DNA of 33,281 nt from Mycolicibacter sinensis (GCF_001667945.1 NZ_LZJK01000067.1:1-33281), one strand, 5' to 3'. Counted from the stretch's first letter, positions 15,372 to 24,614 are shown. The notes: a model not told the origin generated them from the letters alone. Numbers and translations are program-made.

Positions 15372-17369
15372 GTGTCGAAGATTTCCACCGCTGCCCGCCG
15401 GCTGCTTCTGGGCCGGCCGTTCCGCAGCGATCGGCTCAGCCACACGCTGCTGCCCAAGCGCGTTGCGCTGCCGGTGTTCGCCTCCGACGCGCTGTCCTCG
15501 GTGGCCTACGGACCCGAAGAGGTCTTCCTGGTGTTGTCGGTGGCGGGCATCGCGGCCTACCGGCTGACGCCGTGGGTCGGCCTGGCAGTGGCGTTCGTGT
15601 TCATCACCGTGGTGGCCTCCTACCGCCAGAATGTGCACGCCTACCCTTCCGGCGGCGGCGACTACGAAGTGGTCACCACCAACCTGGGTGCCACCGCGGG
15701 CCTGACCGTGGCCAGCGCACTGATGGTGGATTACGTTCTGACCGTTGCTGTTTCGATCTCGTCAGGGATCGCCAACATCGGATCGGCGATTCCGTTCATC
15801 GCCGATCACAAAGTCGCGTTCGCGGTGGGGACCGTCGTGGTGGTGGCCGCGGTCAATCTGCGCGGCATCCGCGAATCCGGTACCGCATTCGCCTTCCCGA
15901 CGTATGCGTTCATGATCGGCGTCTTTGCGATGCTGGGCTGGGGGCTGTTCCAGATCTTCGTGCTGGACCATCCGCTGCAGGCTGAATCGGCGGCGTTCAA
16001 GATCCACTCGGCGCACGGCGAGGTGGTCGGTGTGGCCCTGGTGTTCCTGGTGGCCAAATCGTTCTCGTCGGGATGCGCCGCACTGACCGGTGTGGAGGCG
16101 ATCAGCAACGGGGTGCCGGCGTTCCGCAAACCCAAGTCACGCAATGCGGCCACCACCTTGCTGATGCTGGGGGTTATCGCGGTGACGCTGATGATGGGCA
16201 TCATCGTGCTGGCCCGTCAGACCGGGGTGAAGATCGCCGCGCGCCCGCACGAACAGCTGATCGGGGCGCCGGCGGATTACGACCAGAAGACCCTGTTGGC
16301 CCAGCTGGCCGAGACGGTGTTCCGCGGTTTTCCGCCCGGTTTGTGGATCATCGCCGGTGTGACCGCGTTGATCCTGGCGCTGGCCGCCAACACCGCGTTC
16401 AACGGCTTTCCGGTGCTGGGCTCGATCCTGGCCCAGGACCGCTATCTGCCGCGTCAGCTGCACACCCGCGGTGACCGGCTGGCGTTCTCCAACGGCATCG
16501 TGTTCCTGGCGGTGGTGGCCATTGCCTTCATCGTGGCGTTCGGCGCCGAGGTCACCGCGCTGATCCAGCTCTACATCGTCGGGGTGTTCGTCTCCTTCAC
16601 GTTGAGCCAGATCGGCATGGTCCGGCACTGGAACCGGTTGCTGCGCACCGAAACCGACCGTGCGGCCCGGGTCAAGATGATGCGCTCCCGGGTGGTCAAC
16701 ACCATCGGCTTCGTCGCCACCGGAACGGTGTTGATCGTCGTCATCGTGACGAAGTTCGTCGCCGGCGCCTGGATTGCGATCGTGGCGATGTCGGTGCTGT
16801 TCGTCGTGATGAAGATGATCCGCCGGCACTACGACACGGTCAGCCAGGAGCTGGCCGAGCAGTCCGCCGCCCTGGACGACCAGGCGGTGCTGCCCAGCCG
16901 CAACCACGCCCTGGTGCTGGTGTCCAAGCTGCACCTTCCCACCCGCCGGGCGCTGGCCTACGCCCGGGCGACCCGCCCGGACAACCTGGAGGCGATCACC
17001 GTCAACGTCGATGACACCGAGACCCGCGCTCTGGTCCGCGAGTGGGAGGACAGCGACATCACCGTGCCGCTCAAGGTGATCGCCTCGCCCTACCGCGAGG
17101 TCACCCGCCCGGTGCTGGAGTACGTCAGGCGCATCAGCAAAGAGTCGCCGCGCACCGTGGTGACCGTCTACATCCCCGAATATGTGGTGGGCCACTGGTG
17201 GGAACAGCTGCTGCACAACCAAAGTGCGTTGCGGCTCAAGACGCGGCTGCTGTTCATGCCGCAGGTGATGGTGACCTCGGTGCCCTGGCAGCTGAACTCC
17301 TCGGAACGGCGCAAGGTGCTGGCGCCGCATCACGCTCCCGGCGACACACGGCGGGGTTTTCTCGAGTGA
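15372..17369 (+). CDS. KimA-like APC-superfamily transporter (probable K+ importer)
   Basis: A 665-residue membrane protein (Rv2690c by position), with about 12 membrane spans to residue 480 or so and then a cytoplasmic C-terminal domain of about 185 residues ending W-E-Q-L-L-H-N-Q-S-A-L-R-L-K-T-R. It is often annotated as an amino-acid permease. However, blocks such as S-D-A-L-S-S-V-A-Y-G, S-Y-R-Q-x4-Y-P-x-G-G-G, V-D-Y-x-L-T-V-A-V-S-I-S and S-S-G-C-x-A-L-T-G-V-E-A-I-S-N closely match my recollection of Bacillus subtilis KimA, a proton-coupled K+ importer. Asp39, Tyr46 and Asp120 align with KimA Asp36, Tyr43 and Asp117, which are important for K+ transport. GTG 15372 gives the M. tuberculosis-like start. 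Its neighbours are two TrkA proteins. Its stop overlaps the next start (GTGA). Confidence 0.88.
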   Translation: MSKISTAARRLLLGRPFRSDRLSHTLLPKRVALPVFASDALSSVAYGPEEVFLVLSVAGIAAYRLTPWVGLAVAFVFITVVASYRQNVHAYPSGGGDYEVVTTNLGATAGLTVASALMVDYVLTVAVSISSGIANIGSAIPFIADHKVAFAVGTVVVVAAVNLRGIRESGTAFAFPTYAFMIGVFAMLGWGLFQIFVLDHPLQAESAAFKIHSAHGEVVGVALVFLVAKSFSSGCAALTGVEAISNGVPAFRKPKSRNAATTLLMLGVIAVTLMMGIIVLARQTGVKIAARPHEQLIGAPADYDQKTLLAQLAETVFRGFPPGLWIIAGVTALILALAANTAFNGFPVLGSILAQDRYLPRQLHTRGDRLAFSNGIVFLAVVAIAFIVAFGAEVTALIQLYIVGVFVSFTLSQIGMVRHWNRLLRTETDRAARVKMMRSRVVNTIGFVATGTVLIVVIVTKFVAGAWIAIVAMSVLFVVMKMIRRHYDTVSQELAEQSAALDDQAVLPSRNHALVLVSKLHLPTRRALAYARATRPDNLEAITVNVDDTETRALVREWEDSDITVPLKVIASPYREVTRPVLEYVRRISKESPRTVVTVYIPEYVVGHWWEQLLHNQSALRLKTRLLFMPQVMVTSVPWQLNSSERRKVLAPHHAPGDTRRGFLE

Positions 17370-18541
17370 TCGGTGACGAGCTGACCCTGGTCGCCGGGGC
17401 GCCCGCCAATGGCGGCAGTTGTGTGGCCCGCCAGGACGGCCGAGTGGTGTTCGTGCGTTACGCGCTGCCCGGCGAACGGGTGCGGGCGCGGATCACCGCC
17501 GAGCGCGGTTCGTATTGGCACGCCGAGACCGTCGAGGTACTCGAACCGGCGGACGGCCGGGTCGCCCCGCTGTGCCCGATCGCCGGCGTCGACGGTGCCG
17601 GTTGCTGCGACCTGGCGTTCGCCGATCCGGCCGTGGCGCGTGCGCTCAAGGGCGCGGTGGTGTCCAACCAGCTGGCCCGGCTCGGCGGCCATGACTGGGA
17701 GGGTTCTGCCGAACCGGTCGGAGACGACGGCCCGACCGGCTGGCGCACCCGGGTCCGCCTGGACGTCGGTGCCGACGGGCGGGCCGGATTTCACCGCTAT
17801 CACAGTGATGAGCTGGTCACCGACCTGCGCTGCGGCCAGCTGCCCGCCGGGATGACCACCGGCCTGGCCGAGCAGAGCTGGCAGCCCGGCGACCACCTCC
17901 ATGTGGTGGCCGACGACGACGGCGTTCGGCACGTGGTGAGCACCGGCCACAACCACCGCCCGCAGGTGCGTGAGGGCGACTACCACGCCACCCAGTGGGT
18001 CGGCCGCCGGCGTTGGCGGATCCCGGTGACCGCGTTCTGGCAGGCGCACCGGCAGGCGGCCGCGCACTACAGCGCGCTGATCACCGACTGGGCTGCACCG
18101 GAGGCGGGCATGACCGCCTGGGATCTCTACGGCGGCGCCGGAATCTTCGCCGCGGCACTGGCGCAGGCGGTGGGCGAGTCGGGCCGGGTGATCAGCGTCG
18201 ACACCTCCCGGGCGGCCACCGGCGCCGCGCGGGCCGCGTTGGCCGATCTGTCGCAGGTATCGGTGTGCACCGACTCGGTGCGGCGGGTGTTGAGCGCTGC
18301 GTCCTCCGGCGCCGACGTGGCGGTGCTGGACCCGCCGCGCACCGGTGCCGGTCGGCAGGTGATCGAGGCGCTGGCCGCCGCCGGTGTACCGCGTATTGTG
18401 CACATCGGTTGCGAGGCAGCGTCTTTCGCGCGCGACATCGGCCTGTACCGCGCCCAGGGGTATACCGTGGAGCGGATCCGGGTATTCGACGCGTTCCCGC
18501 TCACCCACCACGTGGAGTGCGTGGCGCTGCTGACCCGCTGA
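17366..18541 (+). CDS. TrmA/RumA-like class I RNA (uracil-5) methyltransferase
   Basis: A 391-residue protein (Rv2689c by position). A TRAM RNA-binding domain (about 3-57) is followed by a cysteine-containing segment (L-C-P-I-A-G-V-D-G-A-G-C-C-D-L-A-F). It has fewer cysteines than the RumA iron-sulfur motif, so a cluster is uncertain. The catalytic half has the F-W-Q-A-H motif, the SAM loop W-D-L-Y-G-G-A-G-I-F, V-L-D-P-P-R-T-G-A-G, and the nucleophile region H-I-G-C-E-A-A-S-F-A-R-D with Cys349. The final P-L-T-H-H-V-E-C-V-A-L-L motif carries the family's general-base glutamate. It likely makes 5-methyluridine in rRNA or tRNA; the target cannot be told. It is coupled to the KimA-like gene by a GTGA overlap. 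Confidence 0.9.
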   Translation: MIGDELTLVAGAPANGGSCVARQDGRVVFVRYALPGERVRARITAERGSYWHAETVEVLEPADGRVAPLCPIAGVDGAGCCDLAFADPAVARALKGAVVSNQLARLGGHDWEGSAEPVGDDGPTGWRTRVRLDVGADGRAGFHRYHSDELVTDLRCGQLPAGMTTGLAEQSWQPGDHLHVVADDDGVRHVVSTGHNHRPQVREGDYHATQWVGRRRWRIPVTAFWQAHRQAAAHYSALITDWAAPEAGMTAWDLYGGAGIFAAALAQAVGESGRVISVDTSRAATGAARAALADLSQVSVCTDSVRRVLSAASSGADVAVLDPPRTGAGRQVIEALAAAGVPRIVHIGCEAASFARDIGLYRAQGYTVERIRVFDAFPLTHHVECVALLTR

Positions 18542-18601
18542 CTGCTGGCCGGCGATCGCGGTGCGCGGTGAGCGGGGCCGTCGACCACCGTCCCCGAAAG
18601 T

Positions 18602-18616
18602 GGGGCGCGAGGCCCC
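18602..18616. terminator. Weak hairpin between convergent genes
   Basis: GGGGC (18602-18606) pairs with GCCCC (18612-18616) around a 5-base loop in the 87-bp gap between the RNA methyltransferase and the ArsB/NhaD-type gene. Position suggests a bidirectional terminator, but the stem is only 5 bp. Confidence 0.3.
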
Positions 18617-18628
18617 GCGGCAAAGAAG

Positions 18629-19918
18629 TCAGCCGAACACGAAGTAGCGCAACCACAGATACAGCGCCGCGCACGCGACCGAGACCGCGGTGACCACGAT
18701 GCCTTTGCGGGTGAACTCCCAGAACGTGATCGGATTGCCTGCGCGGCGGGCGATCCCGAGCATCACCACGTTGGCGCTGGCCCCGACCGCGGTCAGGTTG
18801 CCGCCGAAGTCGGCGCCGAGCGCCAGCGCCCACCACAGGGCGTCCGGGTGCAGGTCGTTGGGGAGTGTGGTGCTCAGTTCGGCCACGATCGGCGTCATGG
18901 TGGCGACATACGGGATGTTGTCGATGATCCCGGACACCGGCGCGGAGACACCCAGTATGCCCATCGTGGTCAACACCGCGTTGCCCCCGGTGAGGTCGGC
19001 GGCAGCCTTGGCCAGAGTGGCGATCGCACCGGTGTCCACCAGCGCACCGACCATCACGAACAAGCCGGCGAAGAACAGCAGCGTCTCCCACTCGACGCCG
19101 GAAAGGTAGTCCGAGCGCTCCAGGCCGGAGATCACGATCAACACACCGGCGCCGAGCAAGGCCACCACCGACGGCTCCAGGTGCAGCGCGGAATGACCCA
19201 TGAACGCGGCGAACACCGCGGTCAGCACCAGGCCGCACTTGATCAGCAGGCCGCGGTCGCGGATCGCCTCGCGCTCCTCCAGCGCCATCACGTCGGCGAC
19301 CCGGTCGGGATCCACGGTGAACGAGCCGGGAAACAACCGGGGCAGCATGATGATCAACGCGGCCGTGACGATGACGACGATCGGCGCCAGGTGCACCAGG
19401 AAGGCGTTGAACGACAATCCCGCTCGGCTGGCGATGATGATGTTGGGCGGGTCACCGACCAGGGTGGCGGCACCGCCGATGTTCGAGGAGAACACCTCGG
19501 CCATCAGAAACGACGTCGGGCTGATCTCGAGCCGGTCACAGACCAGCAAGGTGACCGGGGCGATCAGCAGCACCGTGGTGACGTTGTCCAGCAGCGCCGA
19601 CGCGACAGCGGTCACCAGCACCAGCAGGATCATGATCCGCAGCGGCGATCCCTTGGCGCGCTTGGCCGCCCAGATCGCGACATACTCGAACACGCCGGTC
19701 TGGCGCAGCACGCTGACGATGATCATCATGCCCAGCAGCAGGAAGATGACGTCCCAGTCGATCCCGGTCTGGCGGGAGTAGAAGATATCGTCCGATGAGA
19801 TGACCGGCAGGATGACCACCGCCGCCGCACCGGTCAGCGCGACCAGCGTCTTGTTGACCCGGTCAGCGGCGATGAACGCATAGGCGGTCAGGAAGACCGC
19901 GACCGCCAGAAACGTCAC
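18629..19918 (-). CDS. ArsB/NhaD-type ion transporter (ion-transporter superfamily)
   Basis: A 429-residue membrane protein with about 11 spans, of the SLC13/ArsB-NhaD ion transporter superfamily (Rv2684/Rv2685, arsA/arsB1, by position). Both halves carry the re-entrant motif pair of this fold: [11 protein letters not shown] and [12 protein letters not shown] in the first, [10 protein letters not shown] and [12 protein letters not shown] in the second. Arsenite efflux is the historical label, but no arsR, arsC or ars operator is nearby, so the substrate could be another anion, a dicarboxylate or Na+/H+. Start GTG 19918 is four bases after the stop of the CBS-domain gene, suggesting co-translation. 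M. tuberculosis has two adjacent paralogues; only one is here. Confidence 0.9.
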   Translation of the reverse strand: MTFLAVAVFLTAYAFIAADRVNKTLVALTGAAAVVILPVISSDDIFYSRQTGIDWDVIFLLLGMMIIVSVLRQTGVFEYVAIWAAKRAKGSPLRIMILLVLVTAVASALLDNVTTVLLIAPVTLLVCDRLEISPTSFLMAEVFSSNIGGAATLVGDPPNIIIASRAGLSFNAFLVHLAPIVVIVTAALIIMLPRLFPGSFTVDPDRVADVMALEEREAIRDRGLLIKCGLVLTAVFAAFMGHSALHLEPSVVALLGAGVLIVISGLERSDYLSGVEWETLLFFAGLFVMVGALVDTGAIATLAKAAADLTGGNAVLTTMGILGVSAPVSGIIDNIPYVATMTPIVAELSTTLPNDLHPDALWWALALGADFGGNLTAVGASANVVMLGIARRAGNPITFWEFTRKGIVVTAVSVACAALYLWLRYFVFG

Positions 19919-19922
19919 CCGA

Positions 19923-20366
19923 TCAGACTTCGAGGGCTGCGGCCAGCAACCGCGACGCGGTGATCACGCCGAGCAGTTTACCGTCCTTGACGACGGCGAT
20001 CAGGGGGCTCCGCAGCCGAGCCATGGTCGAGGCCACCTCGATCAGGGTCTCCGCGGCGCCGGCGGTCGGCAATTCGTAGAGGTGTTCAGGCAGTACATCG
20101 CGCACTTTTTTGCCGCGCAGCTTCTCAGCGGCCCGGTCGGCCACGGTCTCGCTGAGCACACCGGCCAGGGACGGATCGTCCTGGATGTAGCCCGGCACGA
20201 TGAAACGCACCACCTGCGAAGCCGGCAGCACCGCATACGGCCGTCCGGTCTGATCGGTCACCACGATGCCGGGCAGGCGGTGCTCGGCCAGCAGCCGGGC
20301 CGCGTCGAGCGCGTCTGAGTCGATGGCCACCACCGGGTACTCCTCGGCGATCTCCTCGGCATGCAT
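19923..20366 (-). CDS. CBS-domain pair protein
   Basis: A 147-residue protein made of two CBS repeats forming one Bateman module (Rv2683 by position). The first repeat includes [28 protein letters not shown], the second [14 protein letters not shown] and [13 protein letters not shown]. Such modules bind adenine nucleotides and often gate transporters. It lies directly upstream of the ArsB/NhaD-type gene with a four-base gap, so it probably regulates that transporter. ATG 20366 was chosen because TATGGT stands seven bases upstream and the product then starts [11 protein letters not shown], like its relatives. In-frame ATGs at 20372 and 20378 are alternatives. Confidence 0.87.
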   Translation of the reverse strand: MHAEEIAEEYPVVAIDSDALDAARLLAEHRLPGIVVTDQTGRPYAVLPASQVVRFIVPGYIQDDPSLAGVLSETVADRAAEKLRGKKVRDVLPEHLYELPTAGAAETLIEVASTMARLRSPLIAVVKDGKLLGVITASRLLAAALEV

Positions 20367-20373
20367 ACCCATG

Positions 20374-20379
20374 ACCATA
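20374..20379 (-). promoter_or_regulatory. Possible -10 element of leaderless CBS-gene promoter
   Basis: TATGGT on the minus strand fits TANNNT and is seven bases before ATG 20366. If used, the alternative starts at 20372 and 20378 would be excluded from the mRNA. Confidence 0.35.
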
Positions 20380-20402
20380 CGGTGGGGTTTCGTTCTCGTG
20401 CG

Positions 20403-20408
20403 TAGACT
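20403..20408 (+). promoter_or_regulatory. -10 element of leaderless dxs promoter
   Basis: TAGACT fits TANNNT and is followed by six bases and the dxs ATG at 20415, which has no ribosome-binding site. The predicted transcription start is the A of ATG. Confidence 0.55.
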
Positions 20409-20414
20409 GACCGG

Positions 20415-22328
20415 ATGCTTGATGGGATCCGCGGCCCCGCCGATCTGCAGCACCTCTCGCAGGCACAGCTGACCGATCTGGCGGCGGAGATCCGGGAGTT
20501 CCTCATCCACAAAGTCGCCGCCACCGGGGGACACCTGGGGCCCAATCTGGGCGTGGTGGAGCTGACCCTGGCGCTGCACCGGGTATTCGACTCCCCGCAT
20601 GACCCGATCATCTTCGACACCGGCCACCAGGCCTACGTGCACAAAATGCTGACCGGCCGCAACCGCGACTTCGACACCCTGCGCAAAAAGGGCGGGCTGT
20701 CCGGTTACCCGTCGCGGGCCGAGAGCGAGCATGACTGGGTGGAGTCCAGCCACGCCAGCTCGGCGCTGTCGTACGCCGACGGGCTGGCCAAAGCCTTCGA
20801 GCTGACCGGGCACCGCAACCGGCACGTGGTGGCCGTCGTCGGCGACGGCGCCCTGACCGGCGGTATGTGCTGGGAGGCACTCAACAACATCGCCGCCGGC
20901 AACCGGCCGGTGGTGATCGTCGTCAACGACAACGGCCGCAGTTACGCGCCGACCATCGGCGGTTTCGCCGATCACCTGGCCGCGCTGCGGCTACAGCCCG
21001 TCTACGAGCGGCTGCTGGAGCGGGGCCGCGCGGCGGTGCGCGGGGTGCCGGTGGTCGGCGAGATCGGCTACCAGATCATTCACAGCGTCAAGGCCGGGCT
21101 CAAGGACGCGCTGGCCCCGCAGGCGCTCTTCACCGACCTCGGCCTGAAGTACCTCGGCCCGATCGACGGCCACGACGAGGCCGCGGTGGAGTCCGCGCTG
21201 CGCCGCGCCCGCGGCTTCGGGGGGCCGGTCATCGTGCATGTGGTCACCCGCAAGGGCAAGGGCTACAGCCACGCCGAGAATGATGAGGCCGAGCAGATGC
21301 ACGCCTGTGGTGTGATCGACCCGCTCACCGGGTCGGCCACCGAGACCGCCGGGCGCGGCTGGACGGCGGTGTTCTCCGACGCGCTCATCGAGTACGGCGC
21401 CAAACGCCGCGACGTCGTCGCGATCACCGCCGCGATGCCCGGTCCCACGGGGCTGGCCGCGTTCGGGCAGCGGTACCCGGACCGGATGTTCGACGTCGGG
21501 ATCGCCGAGCAGCATGCGGTCACCTCGGCGGCCGGGCTGGCGATGGGCGGCCTGCACCCGGTGGTGGCGGTCTACTCGACGTTCCTCAACCGCGCGTTCG
21601 ACCAGGTGCTGATGGACGCCGCGCTGCACAAGCTGCCGGTCACCCTGGTGCTGGACCGCTCCGGGATCACCGGCCCCGACGGCGCCAGCCACAACGGCAT
21701 GTGGGATCTGTCGATCCTGGGCATCGTGCCGGGTATGCGGGTGGCCGCGCCCCGCGACGGCTTCCGGCTGCGCGAAGAACTCGGTGAGGCGCTGGACGTC
21801 GGTGACGGTCCCACGGCGTTGCGGTTCCCCAAAGGTGATGTGGGCGAGGACATCCCCGCGATCGAGCGGCGCTGCGGAGTGGATGTGCTCGCGGTGCCGG
21901 CGGACGGGCTGACCCCCGATGTGCTGCTGGTCGCCGTCGGCGCGTTCGCGCCGATGGCGTTGGCGGTGGCCGACCGGCTGCACAACCAGGGCATCGGCGT
22001 GACCGTGATCGACCCGCGCTGGGTGTTGCCGGTGCCGCAGGTGATCGCCGAGCTGGCGACTGCCCACAAGCTGGTGGTGACATGCGAGGACAACGGTGTC
22101 GCCGGCGGCGTCGGCTCGGCGGTGTCGGCGGCGCTGCGGCGCGCCGAGATCGACGTGCCCTGTCGTGATGTCGGTGTGCCGCAACGCTTCTACGACCACG
22201 CCTCCCGCGGCGAGCTGCTGGCCGAGGTCGGCCTGACCGCCCAGGACGTGGCCCGCCAGATCACCGGCTGGGTGGCGGCGATGGGCAGTGCCAACTGCGT
22301 CGAGGAGGTCAGCGAGCACCTGGACTAG
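20415..22328 (+). CDS. dxs: 1-deoxy-D-xylulose-5-phosphate synthase
   Basis: A 637-residue thiamine-diphosphate enzyme that condenses pyruvate with glyceraldehyde-3-phosphate, the first and controlling step of the MEP isoprenoid pathway. The thiamine-binding motif G-D-G-A-L-T-G-G-M through N-N lies at about 143-165. The conserved histidine segment G-H-Q-A-Y-V-H-K near 70 and [14 protein letters not shown] near 37-50 belong to the active site. [11 protein letters not shown] carries the catalytic glutamate of the pyrimidine domain, and a C-terminal transketolase domain completes the protein. Length matches M. tuberculosis Dxs1. It is divergent from the CBS gene (48 bp between starts) and shares its stop-codon bases with the convergent PACE gene. 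Confidence 0.97.
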   Translation: MLDGIRGPADLQHLSQAQLTDLAAEIREFLIHKVAATGGHLGPNLGVVELTLALHRVFDSPHDPIIFDTGHQAYVHKMLTGRNRDFDTLRKKGGLSGYPSRAESEHDWVESSHASSALSYADGLAKAFELTGHRNRHVVAVVGDGALTGGMCWEALNNIAAGNRPVVIVVNDNGRSYAPTIGGFADHLAALRLQPVYERLLERGRAAVRGVPVVGEIGYQIIHSVKAGLKDALAPQALFTDLGLKYLGPIDGHDEAAVESALRRARGFGGPVIVHVVTRKGKGYSHAENDEAEQMHACGVIDPLTGSATETAGRGWTAVFSDALIEYGAKRRDVVAITAAMPGPTGLAAFGQRYPDRMFDVGIAEQHAVTSAAGLAMGGLHPVVAVYSTFLNRAFDQVLMDAALHKLPVTLVLDRSGITGPDGASHNGMWDLSILGIVPGMRVAAPRDGFRLREELGEALDVGDGPTALRFPKGDVGEDIPAIERRCGVDVLAVPADGLTPDVLLVAVGAFAPMALAVADRLHNQGIGVTVIDPRWVLPVPQVIAELATAHKLVVTCEDNGVAGGVGSAVSAALRRAEIDVPCRDVGVPQRFYDHASRGELLAEVGLTAQDVARQITGWVAAMGSANCVEEVSEHLD

Positions 22329-22729
22329 CCGGGGGGTATCACCTTGTCGAACACCCAGGTGAACACGAACGTGTAGACGAGGAAGAACGCCAGCAGCCCG
22401 ACTTCGAGTCCGAACGCCTCCAGCAGCGACACGCGCAGAATCGCGGCCACGATCGGCAACAACACCACAACCAGCCCGCCTTCGAAGCCGATGGCGTGCG
22501 CGATCCGGCGCCGCAGTGTGCGGGCGGGCGAGTCCTGGCGCCGCTCCCAGAGCTCGAAGATGGTGTTCCACAGGTAGTTCCACACCACCGCAACGGTGGA
22601 TGCCGTCACCGCCATGACCCCGGAACTGCCGCCACCGAAGCCCAGAACGACCAGTCCCAGGGCGGTGAGCACGATAGCGATCAGCTCGTAGCTGATCACG
22701 TAGATGATCCGGCGAACAACTGGTGACAC
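22325..22729 (-). CDS. PACE family (AceI-like) multidrug efflux transporter
   Basis: A 134-residue protein with four membrane spans (about 8-30, 38-58, 78-98, 105-127), formed of two tandem BTP domains as in the PACE family. Diagnostic residues are [10 protein letters not shown] with Glu15, the same position as the essential Glu15 of Acinetobacter Ace[11 protein letters not shown] at 50-59, H-A-I-G-F-E-G-G-L around 78-86, and a final V-F-D-K near the C-terminus. PACE proteins export chlorhexidine and related cations and probably short diamines. GTG 22729 has a TGGAG ribosome-binding site right after the RNase D stop, 13 bp upstream, so it is the last gene of the DUF3000-RNase D operon. I do not expect it here in M. 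tuberculosis. Confidence 0.85.
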   Translation of the reverse strand: MSPVVRRIIYVISYELIAIVLTALGLVVLGFGGGSSGVMAVTASTVAVVWNYLWNTIFELWERRQDSPARTLRRRIAHAIGFEGGLVVVLLPIVAAILRVSLLEAFGLEVGLLAFFLVYTFVFTWVFDKVIPPG

Positions 22730-22742
22730 AAGGTTCTCCAGA

Positions 22743-24002
22743 TCAGGTGTCGGCGGTGATGCCGAGGGCGGCAGCCAGCAAGGGCACCGTGAGCTCGCGT
22801 TGCCAGGGCCGGGCGCCGCCGGCGGTTAGGAACTGCTCGATCGCCGTCGCGGGCTGCGGTGTTGCCGGATCCCAGTCCCAGCACAATCGGCGCAGCAGAT
22901 CAGGGGAGAGCAGGTTCTCGGTGGGCACCGTCACCTGCTCGGACAGCCCGCTCAGGGCGGCGCGGGCCGCCTCCAGCCGGGCGGCCGCCTCGGGTTTGCG
23001 GCGCGACCAGCGCGACGGCGGCGGCGGCCCGTTGGCGGGTTCGGCGGACTCCGGCGGCTCGGGGTTGTCGCGGGCGGCGGCCAGTGCGGCCAGCCAGGTG
23101 GGCGCACTGCGGCGCTGCTTGGGTCCGCCGAACACCGGCAGGGCGACCAGTTCTTCGACCGTGGTGGGGTTGGCGATGGCGGCGGCGACGATCGCCGAGT
23201 CGGGCAGGATCCGCCCGGGGGCGATATCGCGGCGCGCCGCGATCTTGTCGCGCACTGTCCACAGTTCCCGGACGGCGGCCAGGCCGCGACGGTCGCGCAC
23301 CTTGTGGATGCCCGAGGTGCGCCGCCAGCGGTCCCGGCGGGTCGACGTGGCGAAATCCGTGACCCGCAGATGATTGAATTCCTGTGCGGCCCACTCGGTT
23401 TTACCCTGACGGGCCAGTACATCGGCGACAGCCCCGCGCAGTTCGATCAGCACCTCGACGTCGAGCGCCGCATAGTTGAGCCACTCGGCGGGCAGCGGAC
23501 GCTTGGACCAGTCGGCGGCACCGTGGCCCTTGGCCAGGCCCAGCCCCAGCAGGCGCTGCACCATCGCGGCCAGGTTGACCCGCTCGAAGCCGGCCAGCCG
23601 CCCGGCCAGCTCGGTGTCGTAGAGCGCTTTGGGCCACATGCCGACCTCGGCCAGGCAGGCCAGATCCTGGTCGGCGGCATGCAGGATCCACTCGTCGTCG
23701 TCGAGCACCTCGGCGACCGGACGCAGCAGGGCCGCCGGGTCCTCACCGGCGCCGACCGGATCCAGCAGCACGGTGCCGGCACCGGCGCGCCGGATCTGGA
23801 TGAGGTAGGCGCGGTTGGAGTAGCGGAAGCCCGACGCCCGCTCGGCGTCCACCGCGAACGGGCCGTGGCCGCGCGCCAACAGATCGGCGGCGGCGCCGAT
23901 CTGCGTGCGCGTGACCGACACCTCCGGGACCCCGTCGGCGGGATACGGCAGGGGAGTCGGCTCGGGCTCGTCGGGGGCCGGTTCGGTACTCGGTTCAGAC
24001 AT
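22743..24002 (-). CDS. RNase D-like 3'-5' exoribonuclease with HRDC domain
   Basis: A 419-residue cytoplasmic protein (Rv2681). After an acidic Pro-rich leader, the DEDDy exonuclease domain spans about 30-200. Exo I has Asp52 and Glu54 (F-A-V-D-A-E-R-A), Exo II has Asp113 (H-A-A-D-Q-D-L), and Exo III has Tyr177 and Asp181 (L-N-Y-A-A-L-D-V-E). All four acidic metal ligands and the tyrosine are present, so it should be active, most likely in 3' trimming of tRNA or other stable RNA. An HRDC domain follows at about 225-300, and a second helical region reaches the end. It starts one base after the DUF3000 stop, so the two are tightly coupled. Confidence 0.93.
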   Translation of the reverse strand: MSEPSTEPAPDEPEPTPLPYPADGVPEVSVTRTQIGAAADLLARGHGPFAVDAERASGFRYSNRAYLIQIRRAGAGTVLLDPVGAGEDPAALLRPVAEVLDDDEWILHAADQDLACLAEVGMWPKALYDTELAGRLAGFERVNLAAMVQRLLGLGLAKGHGAADWSKRPLPAEWLNYAALDVEVLIELRGAVADVLARQGKTEWAAQEFNHLRVTDFATSTRRDRWRRTSGIHKVRDRRGLAAVRELWTVRDKIAARRDIAPGRILPDSAIVAAAIANPTTVEELVALPVFGGPKQRRSAPTWLAALAAARDNPEPPESAEPANGPPPPSRWSRRKPEAAARLEAARAALSGLSEQVTVPTENLLSPDLLRRLCWDWDPATPQPATAIEQFLTAGGARPWQRELTVPLLAAALGITADT

Positions 24003-24003
24003 C

Positions 24004-24585
24004 TCAGACGCGGGTTCGAGAGCTCAGGTCGGTGATCCCGACCGGCGGCAGGCCCGCAGCATGTTCGAGGACTTCGCAGAACGCCTGGACGTGGGCCCCC
24101 AATTCCGGGGTGGTCGCGGTCCAGGACGCGCGCAGCTCCAATTGGTGTCCGCGCGGCGGGCCGGAGATGTCGCCGTAGCGCACCGACGTGGTCGCGGTGA
24201 CGGTCCCACCCAGCGCGGTGACGTGCTCGGTACGGGAACCCAGCGCCTCGACCAGCCAACTCCACGCGACCTCGGGCAGCAGCGGGTCGATCGCCTCCTG
24301 CGGATCCAAGTCGGCCTGAATGAACGCCACCAGCCGCATGGTGCCGTCCCAGGCGTCGGTGCCGTCCGGGTCGTAGAGCAGGATCAGCCGGCCGAACGCG
24401 TCGCCGTCGGAGTCCTCCGGGACGAAGTCGGTCTCGGGATGCTTGACCTCGGCGCCCAGCGCATAGCTGTAGGGCGCCAGCCGCTGCGGCGGCCGGATCG
24501 GGCCCAACTCGATCTCCGACCGCACCGTCGCGGCGTGCATGGTTGCCACCGCTTCGCGGAATGGGGCAGGCTCGGCTGATGTCAC
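24004..24585 (-). CDS. DUF3000 family protein
   Basis: A 193-residue cytoplasmic protein of the DUF3000 family (Rv2680), almost always next to the RNase D gene in actinobacteria. Typical segments are R-P-P-Q-R-L-A-P-Y-S-Y-A-L-G-A-E-V, G-R-L-I-L-L-Y-D-P-D-G, A-W-D-G-T-M-R-L-V-A-F-I-Q-A-D-L and A-W-S-W-L-V-E-A-L. There is no catalytic signature; the constant linkage suggests a role with RNase D, but this is inference. GTG 24585 has a GGAG ribosome-binding site at good spacing. It opens the DUF3000-RNase D-PACE operon and is preceded by a long inverted repeat. Confidence 0.92.
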   Translation of the reverse strand: MTSAEPAPFREAVATMHAATVRSEIELGPIRPPQRLAPYSYALGAEVKHPETDFVPEDSDGDAFGRLILLYDPDGTDAWDGTMRLVAFIQADLDPQEAIDPLLPEVAWSWLVEALGSRTEHVTALGGTVTATTSVRYGDISGPPRGHQLELRASWTATTPELGAHVQAFCEVLEHAAGLPPVGITDLSSRTRV

Positions 24586-24614
24586 GGGTGCCGCTCCTTA
24601 ACTCATCGCTGTGC

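Noticed and set aside
16137..17333. 398-residue minus-strand open frame inside the KimA-like gene
   Set aside because: Antisense of a conserved transporter, with His/Asp/Gln-rich composition.
20991..22583. 530-residue minus-strand open frame inside dxs
   Set aside because: dxs is certain and the antisense product is His/Arg/Gln-rich without domains.
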